A model generated the notes under the pieces. It was not told where the DNA came from and searched no databases. It saw nothing but the letters and a program-made list of their open reading frames with translations. A DNA stretch of 9,990 nucleotides, taken from NCBI GenBank assembly GCA_900314225.1, contig OMUM01000030.1, positions 1 through 9,990 of the forward strand, read 5' to 3'. This stretch comes from an uncultured bacterium (lineage in GTDB: Bacteria > Bacillota_I > Bacilli_A > RF39 > UBA660). This document shows, piece by piece, positions 1 through 5,919 of this stretch. The translations under genes and the position numbers were made by a program. How positions within the stretch are numbered: the stretch's first letter is position 1; each line of letters begins with the position of its first letter.

Positions 1-8
1 TCTCCTTA
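1..8 (-). promoter_or_regulatory. Ribosome binding site of a gene beginning just outside the window
   Basis: Read on the minus strand, the last bases of the window are TTTAAGGAGA, a strong AAGGAG Shine-Dalgarno sequence directly after a terminator. No start codon lies inside the window, so the gene must begin within about 10 bases beyond position 1. In many Bacillota dnaI, the helicase loader, follows dnaB. It is the natural guess, but nothing of its coding sequence is visible. Confidence 0.6.
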
Positions 9-12
9 AATT

Positions 13-38
13 AAAAAAAAATACATAAAAATATGTAC
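13..38 (-). terminator. Intrinsic terminator of the tRNA-like gene
   Basis: On the minus strand a 6-bp stem (TACATA / TATGTA, positions 37-32 and 27-22) with a 4-base loop is followed at once by nine T residues (21-13). The stem is AT-only and therefore weak, but the T tract is long and uninterrupted. It lies 12 bases after the CCA end of the tRNA and before the next ribosome binding site, so it probably ends the short tRNA transcript. Confidence 0.6.
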
Positions 39-49
39 TAATAAATAAA

Positions 50-124
50 TGGTGCCGAAGAAAGGACTTACACCCCTAACCTTTTACATACACTGTAACT
101 GCTCTAGAATTGAGCTACTTCGGC
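50..124 (-). tRNA. Non-canonical tRNA-Thr(UGU)-like gene
   Basis: This 75-nt cloverleaf has a perfect 7-bp acceptor stem (GCCGAAG / CTTCGGC), discriminator A, encoded CCA, a 4-bp D stem (GCTC / GAGC) and a 5-bp T stem with two G-T pairs. The 7-base anticodon loop reads AGTGTAT, giving anticodon TGT (92-90), expected for Thr. Acceptor and arm sequences also resemble Bacillota tRNA-Thr as I remember it. Three core features are abnormal. The D loop AATTCTA (111-105) lacks G18-G19. The T loop is TGTAAGT (72-66) instead of TTCAAGT, so positions 55 and 56 cannot make the usual D-loop contacts. Position 33 is G instead of the near-invariant T. The anticodon stem has a G-A mismatch at 27-43 and can refold as a perfect 5-bp stem with a 5-base loop. 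It has its own promoter and terminator and lies 39 bases after dnaB. It may be a non-translational tRNA, a regulatory tRNA mimic, or a decaying tRNA-Thr copy. Confidence 0.8.
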
Positions 125-157
125 ATAAATAGATTATATAATAAAAATCTATTTATG
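124..157. repeat. 11-bp perfect inverted repeat over the tRNA promoter
   Basis: CATAAATAGAT (124-134) and ATCTATTTATG (147-157) are perfect inverted copies separated by 12 bases. The arms cover the edge of the -35, the spacer, part of the -10 and the transcription start of the tRNA-like gene. No T tract follows in either direction, so it is not a standard terminator. It could be an operator, or a hairpin forming at the 3' end of the dnaB transcript. Confidence 0.6.
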
Positions 158-161
158 TAAA
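133..161 (-). promoter_or_regulatory. Sigma-A promoter of the tRNA-like gene
   Basis: On the minus strand TTTACA (161-156, 5 of 6 matches to the -35 consensus) is separated by exactly 17 bases from a perfect TATAAT (138-133). The predicted start is near 126, about 2 bases before the mature 5' end of the tRNA, as is usual for single tRNA genes. The -35 lies just beyond the dnaB stop codon. An 11-bp inverted repeat (124-134 and 147-157) spans the promoter. Confidence 0.75.
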
Positions 162-163
162 GA

Positions 164-1465
164 CTAAACTAATTCATTTAAAATTTCATCTAACTCTTTA
201 ACATCATCTTCACTTGTTTCTTCAACTTCATTTTCTTTATTAAACCAAACCGGTAATTCTTGATTATTCTTTGCCTTAACTGTCTTTTTCTCATTAGGTT
301 TAATAATTTTTTGTAATTTTTTATGTTCTTTCATTGTTAGTTGCATAGCTTCTTCTACTGTTTCAATATTCAACCTTTTCCATTGCCCAGCAATTGTTTC
401 AACATAACTTTTCTTTAATTGTTGATCATTTACTTGTAAAACATAACTTATTAAAACATTAACTACTCCTGGATTTAATTTTTGATCAATCATCAAGTTT
501 TCTACTAACTTCTTATCTCTATCAGTTGGTTCTGCTCCTTTATACTTAGCTTTTAATAACTGATATGGTGTAATATTTTCAAAAGTATAAACGAGTTTAG
601 CCCATTTAGAATTATCTCCTTTAGGTTTTTTTAAAAAGTCCGGTTGCCTATTATAAATTAAAGTTGGTAAATTACCGGCATTATCAAATTGATAAAAATC
701 TCGACAGCTCTTACGAAGTAATGTCTTATCAATTAACCCTTTTTCATTAATGCATTCTCTAATAATACCTTGCATATCTAAAGTATCTAAATTATATATA
801 AAGCTTAAATTATTTATTAATTTTTTTGTTTCATCATTAAAACAATTCTTACTAATTTGACTATCAGGAATACCCGATATAATTAAATTAAAATCAACTC
901 CCCTATTAATAAATATATTATTAGTATCTCTCTTGGTAATATCTTCTGTTTCTTCCTTAATAGTACCAACTCTACTTGTAAATACCTCATCAAAAGAATG
1001 AGTAATATCTTCATATTCATGTAAATTTAATCTAGGTATTTTAAAATAATTAACTAACTTATCATATTCTTTTTTACCAATATTATTATATAAGACAACA
1101 TTGAGTATTGGATGATTAAAAAACTCATTTGGAGATACCGGACTAAATAATAAATAAGCATATTGATTTACATTTCCCTTTTTAACATATGTTTTCATCA
1201 AACCAATAGCCTCTAACTTTTCTCTAGCAATTATTATATCTTCTAATCTTAATTGCATTGTCGTCATTAAATGATAATGAGTTAAATCATCACTAATTAA
1301 ATCACGATTATTTAAATCATCTATTAATGTAAAATATAAAGATATAGCAGTATAGCCAATTATTGGTTGATATAGCATTGAAACAATCTTTAAATCTTTA
1401 TCGGTAATAATAGTCTTATTAACAACAGTATAAGTATCTGCTGGTAAAGCATTAATATTTCTCAT
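164..1465 (-). CDS. dnaB: Replication initiation and membrane attachment protein DnaB
   Basis: This is the Bacillota-type DnaB, a primosome assembly protein of the DnaB/DnaD family that helps load the replicative helicase at oriC and during restart. It is not the E. coli DnaB helicase. The 433-residue product has the family N-terminus (LPADTY at 7-12, then LYQPIIGYTAISLYFTL near 31-47, a winged-helix-like region). A DnaD-type C-terminal domain at about 294-377 includes LNPGVVNVLISYVL and YVETIAGQWKRLNIETVEEA. A conserved PVWF patch (405-408) precedes an acidic tail. Length is close to the usual 450-470. The ATG is preceded by AGGTGAT 5 bases upstream. It follows the prepilin peptidase gene by 69 bases. 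A weak promoter candidate lies in that gap (TTGATT at 1528-1523, TTTAAT at 1504-1499, 18-base spacer), so it may be transcribed alone or by read-through. The usual partner dnaI is not in the window. Confidence 0.9.
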   Translation of the reverse strand: MRNINALPADTYTVVNKTIITDKDLKIVSMLYQPIIGYTAISLYFTLIDDLNNRDLISDDLTHYHLMTTMQLRLEDIIIAREKLEAIGLMKTYVKKGNVNQYAYLLFSPVSPNEFFNHPILNVVLYNNIGKKEYDKLVNYFKIPRLNLHEYEDITHSFDEVFTSRVGTIKEETEDITKRDTNNIFINRGVDFNLIISGIPDSQISKNCFNDETKKLINNLSFIYNLDTLDMQGIIRECINEKGLIDKTLLRKSCRDFYQFDNAGNLPTLIYNRQPDFLKKPKGDNSKWAKLVYTFENITPYQLLKAKYKGAEPTDRDKKLVENLMIDQKLNPGVVNVLISYVLQVNDQQLKKSYVETIAGQWKRLNIETVEEAMQLTMKEHKKLQKIIKPNEKKTVKAKNNQELPVWFNKENEVEETSEDDVKELDEILNELV

Positions 1466-1534
1466 GAAGCATCACCTAAAAAATATAATATATTAAAAAT
1501 TAAAAAAAATAAAGTAGAAATTAATCAACTCTAT

Positions 1535-2302
1535 TTATATATTCTTAATAAAATTAATAAGCATATTAATATCAATTTTTGTAAAATAAACAAACATGAA
1601 ACTTATTAAAAGAAAAGGCCCAAATGGAACTAAGTTAATATGTTTCTTCTTTAAAATAATTAAAGATATAGGTAAAGCTAATAAGCTTGCAAAAAAGATT
1701 ACAAACAAACATAAAAATGGATGTAAAACAAGTCCTGCTACAAACATTAATTTTATATCTCCGCCACCAAGACTTTCTTTTTTAAATAAAAAATTACCTA
1801 ATAACATAATTAAATACATTACACTAAACATAATAAAACCAGATAAAATACTAAACAAAGCATATAAAATTCCATTATTTAAGCAATTAATTATTATAAA
1901 ATAGCCTGAAAAGAATATTAATACTTGATCTGGAATAATAAAATAACTAATATCTGAAACACTTATTATAATTAATAAAGCAACTATTCCTAAAGAAATA
2001 AATAGTTCATAAGAAAGGCCAAAAATATAATAACTAAGAGAAAATAAAGCTCCAGTAAAAAATTCCATATAAGAAGATAATGATGATATCTTTTTCTTAC
2101 AATATCTGCATCTTCCATGTAAAATTATATATGAAATAATTGGAATCATATCTAAAAAGCTTAATTCATGTTTGCAATTATCACAATGACTTCTACCTCT
2201 TATAAAATCTTCATTGTTTGGAAGTCTACTACCAACAACAGTAAAAAATGAACCAAATAATGTTCCAACAACAAAAAAGATAATTAAATATAAAAATTTC
2301 AT
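1535..2302 (-). CDS. comC: Prepilin peptidase (type IV leader peptidase, A24 family)
   Basis: This polytopic membrane aspartic protease cleaves and N-methylates prepilin-like signal peptides for type IV pili or competence pseudopili. The 255 residues show the full bacterial architecture. The first transmembrane segment is followed by the cytoplasmic methyltransferase region with a four-cysteine zinc site (C40, C43, C65, C68). The two catalytic aspartates are D117 (VSD, followed by IPD) and D182 in the GGGDIK motif. PFGPF at 226-230 precedes the last helix. About seven or eight hydrophobic helices cover the rest. It starts 12 bases after comGB with a strong AGGAGG site overlapping the stop of that gene, so the two are co-transcribed and probably serve one secretion/pilus machine. 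The symbol follows the Bacillus competence naming; pilD is the equivalent in pilus systems. No catalytic residue is missing. Confidence 0.93.
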   Translation of the reverse strand: MKFLYLIIFFVVGTLFGSFFTVVGSRLPNNEDFIRGRSHCDNCKHELSFLDMIPIISYIILHGRCRYCKKKISSLSSYMEFFTGALFSLSYYIFGLSYELFISLGIVALLIIISVSDISYFIIPDQVLIFFSGYFIIINCLNNGILYALFSILSGFIMFSVMYLIMLLGNFLFKKESLGGGDIKLMFVAGLVLHPFLCLFVIFFASLLALPISLIILKKKHINLVPFGPFLLISFMFVYFTKIDINMLINFIKNI

Positions 2303-2314
2303 ATAATTACCTCC

Positions 2315-3688
2315 TTACTTAATCTGACTATAAATACTAAACATTGGTTCAACTATAGATACTAATATGACACCAACAACAACTGCTAAAAAGCAAATTA
2401 AAATTGGTTCAACCAAACTCTTCATTTGATCAATAACATTCTTATGAAGCATTTGAAAGTGACTTGCAACCTTATCCATCATATTACCAAGTTGACCAGT
2501 AGACTCACCAGTAACAATCATTTCATATGCCACAACAGGAATAGCCCATTCACCTCTAAATGCTGAAGAAACAGAATCCCCTTTAGCAAGATTTTCCAAA
2601 CATTTATTTATTATTCTTTTATAAACCTCATTATTAGTAATTTTACTTAATATTTCCATACTATCAGTAATAAATACTCCATGATTTAGCAATGAAGCAA
2701 AAGTCTTTGTAAAGTTAGCAATTTCATTATAAATAATTATATCTTTTATAACAGGCACATGCATTAAAAATATTTGTACGCCTTCCTTAAATTTTTTATT
2801 TCTAATAAATAATTCTCGAAAAACAACTACAACGCTTATAATAACTAATAACATAATCCACCAATTTTTCTTAATGAAATTGCTTAAATTTAAAATAAAT
2901 TTTGTAAGTGCTGGTAATTCAGCACCATTATCAGCAAACATAGCTGAAAATTGTGGTACTAGATAAGTAAGCATAAATATTAATACACCAAAAGCGATAA
3001 CTAAAACAACCACTGGATATATCATTGCTGACTTCATCTGTTTCTTAGTTTGATCCATAGAAGTGTAATAATCAGCCATATCATCTAATATTGTAGGCAA
3101 ATCACCAGTCATCTCAGAAGTTTTTACCATGTTTATCAAAAGTTTAGGATAAATATTTCCTTGCATAGTCATTGCATCAGATAAATTTTCTCCTTTCAAC
3201 AATTGATAAACTAATTGACTGAAACTTTTTTTCAATTTAGGCTTGTTTGTCTGCTTGGCTAAAATTTTAACAGAATCAGCTAAAGGAATACCTGCCTTAA
3301 GATAAGTTGATAATTGTGTTAAAGAAAAAGATAAATCACCAGCTTTAAGTGGACCATTACCACCAATATCAATATCATATTTACTTCTTTCTTTTACATC
3401 AAGAACCTTGTAATCCTGATTTAATAAAAAAGAACGAACATCGTTTTCATTTTCAGCATCAAAATAGCCGTTTTCTTTTTTACCGACACCATTAATAATG
3501 GTATATCGATAACGTTTAAGAGGAGGCGCTACCTTTTTTTTATTATCATCTAAACTAGAAGGGAAATCAGATAAATTCACTTCTTGTGGATTATTAACCT
3601 GAGCTTGATTAGCAGACTGTTGACTAGAACTACTTTGTACAACAGTACTATCATTTTTTTTAATTTTTTTCTTTGAAAATAATCCCAT
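2315..3688 (-). CDS. comGB: Type II secretion/type IV pilus inner-membrane platform protein (ComGB/PilC)
   Basis: This is the polytopic platform protein that couples the assembly ATPase to pilin polymerisation in type IV pilus, type II secretion and competence systems. The 457 residues contain two tandem T2SSF domains, about 117-240 and 322-445. Each has the typical LSTYLKAGIPLADS or FASLLNHGVFITDS helix and an SEMTGDLP or GESTGQLG signature. Transmembrane helices lie near 222-246, 273-293 and 426-449. The N-terminus is longer than in ComGB: a lysine-rich start and a Ser/Gln/Asn-rich low-complexity linker (12-45) precede a YRYTIINGVGKKENGYFDA region (60-78) typical of PilC proteins. The ribosome binding site AAGGAGA lies 9 bases before the ATG. 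It is the first gene of its unit and is followed by the prepilin peptidase. No assembly ATPase or pilin gene is adjacent, so these must lie elsewhere. Confidence 0.9.
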   Translation of the reverse strand: MGLFSKKKIKKNDSTVVQSSSSQQSANQAQVNNPQEVNLSDFPSSLDDNKKKVAPPLKRYRYTIINGVGKKENGYFDAENENDVRSFLLNQDYKVLDVKERSKYDIDIGGNGPLKAGDLSFSLTQLSTYLKAGIPLADSVKILAKQTNKPKLKKSFSQLVYQLLKGENLSDAMTMQGNIYPKLLINMVKTSEMTGDLPTILDDMADYYTSMDQTKKQMKSAMIYPVVVLVIAFGVLIFMLTYLVPQFSAMFADNGAELPALTKFILNLSNFIKKNWWIMLLVIISVVVVFRELFIRNKKFKEGVQIFLMHVPVIKDIIIYNEIANFTKTFASLLNHGVFITDSMEILSKITNNEVYKRIINKCLENLAKGDSVSSAFRGEWAIPVVAYEMIVTGESTGQLGNMMDKVASHFQMLHKNVIDQMKSLVEPILICFLAVVVGVILVSIVEPMFSIYSQIK

Positions 3689-3708
3689 AAAGTCAGTCTC
3701 CTTTTATC

Positions 3709-3732
3709 TTATCATTATGATAATTTTATCAT
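3709..3732. promoter_or_regulatory. 7-1-7 palindromic operator candidate
   Basis: TTATCAT (3709-3715), one base, then ATGATAA (3717-3723) form a perfect 7-1-7 palindrome, followed after two bases by a third half-site TTATCAT (3726-3732). The 7-1-7 layout and TTATCAT/ATGATAA half-sites resemble operators of the Fur/PerR family, though the sequence is not a consensus Fur or PerR box. It covers the predicted transcription start and -10 of comGB, where a repressor would act. Confidence 0.45.
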
Positions 3733-3751
3733 AAATATTTTTATTTTTGAA
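3723..3751 (-). promoter_or_regulatory. Predicted promoter of the comGB-prepilin peptidase unit
   Basis: On the minus strand TTCAAA (3751-3746, 4 of 6) and TAAAAT (3728-3723, 5 of 6) are separated by 17 bases, with a predicted start near 3716. The -10 overlaps the third half-site and the edge of the palindrome beside it. The region is extremely AT-rich, so chance matches are easy; the correct spacing and the position in a divergent gap are the main support. Confidence 0.45.
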
Positions 3752-3803
3752 TACATATTTAAACATTTTAGTTATTTTACATATATTATATAGAGGTGAA
3801 ACT

Positions 3804-4088
3804 ATGTACCCAAATGTAACTTCAACTCCAACTCTTTTATCAAAAATTATTAGTTTAAAAGATTCTATTAAATGGGGAGAAATATTAGATGGAACAAAAA
3901 AGACATTAGATGTTATATCTCAAGCAATACCTATTTATTATCAGGTTAAACCAATCGTTAGTAATGCTAAAACTATATTTAAAATAGCAGGAGCACTAAA
4001 TACAAATAATGATTCAAGTAATAATATAGAGCAAAATAAAAAAGAAGAAAATATTTCTCCTAATAATAGCCCTATTTTTTATTTATAG
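3804..4088 (+). CDS. Small VrrA/YqfQ-like protein
   Basis: This is the only plus-strand gene of the window, encoding 94 residues. The ATG at 3804 is chosen because AGAGGTGA (3792-3799) lies just before it; an upstream TTG at 3747 has no such site. There is no signal peptide. The centre (about 17-65) contains KWGEILDGTKKTLDVISQ, AIPIYYQVKPIVSNAKT and FKIAGALN. This order (TQKTL-like, then P-x-x-YQ-x-x-P, then N-A-K-T) resembles Bacillus VrrA/YqfQ family proteins, whose function is unknown to me and which have been linked with spore proteins in annotation. The tail (66-94) is Asn/Glu/Lys-rich and looks disordered. It is divergent from comGB, sharing a 115-base control region, and overlaps the 3' end of tgt by 17 bases. 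The family call rests on remembered motif similarity only. Confidence 0.65.
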   Translation: MYPNVTSTPTLLSKIISLKDSIKWGEILDGTKKTLDVISQAIPIYYQVKPIVSNAKTIFKIAGALNTNNDSSNNIEQNKKEENISPNNSPIFYL

Positions 4089-5196
4089 TATATTTTTCAA
4101 TAAATTGTTTTTTATAATCTAAGAATCTATCATCTTTAATAGCCTGCCTAATTTCTTCAGTAAGTTTTATCAAAAATCTAATATTATGTATAGAAATAAG
4201 TCTACCACCTAACATTTCATCAACACTAATTAAATGTCTAATATAAGCACGAGAGTAATTTTTACATGCATAGCAATCACAATCTTTTTCAATTGGACCT
4301 AAGTCTTTTTTATATTTAGCATTATTAAAATTAATTTTACCAGTTCTAGTAAACGCCTGACCATGTCTAGCAATTCTTGTAGGTAGTACACAATCAAACA
4401 TATCAATTCCTCTTTCGACACCTTCAAGTATATCAATAGGATCTCCAACTCCCATCAAATATCTTGGTTTATCTACTGGTAAAAATCTAACTCCATCCTC
4501 AATCATTTTATACATAGTAGGTTTGTCCTCTCCAACTGAAGTACCACCAATACTGTAACCATCAAAATCTAATTTAACAGTTTCCTTACAAGACCATTCT
4601 CTTAAATCTTGGAACTCTCCCCCTTGAACTATTCCAAATAAAGATTGATTTGGATTATTATGTACATCTTTTCCTCTTTTAGCCCATCTAAGTGTTCTTT
4701 CAACACTTTTTTTCATATAATCATAGCTTACAGGGTAAGGAGGACACTCATCAAAACTCATAGCAATATCGCTATCTAATTTGTTTTGTATTTCTATAGA
4801 TTTTTCAGGGGTTAATAAAAGGTTAGTACCATCAATATGACTCTTAAAATGAACTCCTTCTTCAGTAATATCTTTTTCTTTATCTTTTGCTAAACTAAAA
4901 ACTTGAAAACCACCACTATCAGTAAGAATAGGTCCATTATAATTCATAAATTTATGTAAACCGCCACAATATTCAACAATATCTTCTCCTGGTCTTAACC
5001 ATAAATGATAAGTATTTGCAAGAATTACTCCAGAACCACACGCTTTAACTTCATCCGGAGAAACTCCCTTAATAGTACCTCTAGTACCTACTGGCATAAA
5101 CATAGGTGTATCTACAACTCCATAATTAGTTTCGATCATTCCAAGTCTTGCATTACAATTACAATCTTTATGTAGTAAATTATATTTAATTTTCAT
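4072..5196 (-). CDS. tgt: Queuine/preQ1 tRNA-guanine transglycosylase
   Basis: This enzyme exchanges G34 in the anticodon of tRNAs for Asp, Asn, His and Tyr for preQ1, the base-exchange step of queuosine synthesis in bacteria. The 374-residue product is full length and has all key elements: DSGGFQVFS with catalytic D93, SFDEC with D149, GIVQGG at 188-193 in the substrate pocket, MGVGDP near 248-253, and MFDCVLPTR, where D268 is the expected nucleophile. The zinc site is C306, C308, C311 and H337. The ribosome binding site GAGGTT lies 5 bases before the ATG. It is the last gene of the run starting with obgE, 36 bases after the putative SAM-binding protein, and has no obvious promoter of its own. 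No queuosine-synthesis genes are in view. Its end overlaps the convergent small gene, with no clear terminator between them. Confidence 0.97.
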   Translation of the reverse strand: MKIKYNLLHKDCNCNARLGMIETNYGVVDTPMFMPVGTRGTIKGVSPDEVKACGSGVILANTYHLWLRPGEDIVEYCGGLHKFMNYNGPILTDSGGFQVFSLAKDKEKDITEEGVHFKSHIDGTNLLLTPEKSIEIQNKLDSDIAMSFDECPPYPVSYDYMKKSVERTLRWAKRGKDVHNNPNQSLFGIVQGGEFQDLREWSCKETVKLDFDGYSIGGTSVGEDKPTMYKMIEDGVRFLPVDKPRYLMGVGDPIDILEGVERGIDMFDCVLPTRIARHGQAFTRTGKINFNNAKYKKDLGPIEKDCDCYACKNYSRAYIRHLISVDEMLGGRLISIHNIRFLIKLTEEIRQAIKDDRFLDYKKQFIEKYTINKK

Positions 5197-5232
5197 ATTT
5201 TAACCTCACAAACATTAAATAATATAAACATA

Positions 5233-5919
5233 TTATTTTCTCTTATTATAAATAACAGGATAATCATCCTTATATTTAACTAAACTCTTTTCAATGACTA
5301 ATTCTCCCATATCATTATCCTTCACTCCAGAACGTGCTACAGAAATAACTGTCGATAACCACTCTTCTTCACTTTCAAAATAGTCAAAATAATCACCATG
5401 TGGCCCACCTTCACATAAAGCAACCAAAAAATCTTTATTATTTTTAACAGCTGAACAAACAATATCTAAAGCCGCACCACATGGCATTAAACCAACTAAC
5501 AAGTCAGCATCAGTAACATTAGTTTTATCACTAAACATTTCCCTTACTAATTGTAATTTAGGGCTACTTTTCTCATATATAGACAAAAGAGGATCATAAA
5601 CTTTTATAGTACCAGATACTTGTCTTTCAGATAATCTTTTAGCAAGCCTAGGAAGATGTCCACCTCCTACTTCGATAATATTTTTGTTTTCAATTCCACA
5701 AGTATCAAAAATAAGATCAGCAAAACCATCATAAATGTTCTCACTTTTAGGTATCAATCCAAACTCATCATATATCTCTCTAACAATTTCATAATTACTT
5801 AAAAAATCATCATTTGCTGAAGCCATCAACAAATACTCTTTCTCCCTAAGATTAAAAACCTCAGGATATTTTTTAAAATATTCCTGTAAAAGATAATATT
5901 TATAATTTTTTTCTTTCAT
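5233..5919 (-). CDS. Putative Rossmann-fold SAM-binding protein, function unknown
   Basis: I do not recognise this 228-residue protein as a named family. Its first 75 residues are mostly helical and charged. From 79 it has a methyltransferase-like core: NIIEVGGGHLPRLAKRLSE (80-98) looks like the SAM-binding motif I loop. TIKVYDP (104-110) then puts an acidic residue, D109, at the end of the second strand. Next come DADLLVGLMPCGAALDI (137-153), like motif III/IV, and a strand with LVALCEGGPHGDYF (165-178). This layout recalls UPF0146-type SAM-fold proteins, but no catalytic signature identifies a substrate. The start overlaps the end of the transglutaminase-like gene by 20 bases, and its SD (GAAG) is weak, which indicates translational coupling. 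Being next to tgt might hint at tRNA-related work, but that is only a guess. Possibly an ordinary methyltransferase or a degenerate SAM-binding protein. Confidence 0.75.
   Translation of the reverse strand: MKEKNYKYYLLQEYFKKYPEVFNLREKEYLLMASANDDFLSNYEIVREIYDEFGLIPKSENIYDGFADLIFDTCGIENKNIIEVGGGHLPRLAKRLSERQVSGTIKVYDPLLSIYEKSSPKLQLVREMFSDKTNVTDADLLVGLMPCGAALDIVCSAVKNNKDFLVALCEGGPHGDYFDYFESEEEWLSTVISVARSGVKDNDMGELVIEKSLVKYKDDYPVIYNKRK

Noticed and set aside
1466..1534. Separate promoter for dnaB in the 69-base gap
   Set aside because: TTGATT and TTTAAT with an 18-base spacer are present, but the gap is almost pure A and T, so such matches arise easily. It is mentioned with the gene and not listed as a feature.
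1596..1904. Plus-strand open frame of 102 codons opposite the prepilin peptidase
   Set aside because: It is antisense to a clear prepilin peptidase, is Lys/Ile/Asn-rich as expected from the complement of AT-rich membrane-protein codons, and has no ribosome binding site.
3747..3803. 19-codon N-terminal extension of the VrrA/YqfQ-like gene from a TTG start
   Set aside because: There is no ribosome binding site before the TTG, the extension overlaps the comGB -35 region, and AGAGGTGA is correctly placed for the ATG at 3804.
4098..4113. Possible terminator for the small plus-strand gene (CAAT-AA-ATTG followed by six T)
   Set aside because: The stem is only 4 bp with three A-T pairs and lies inside the tgt coding sequence, so it is too weak to call.
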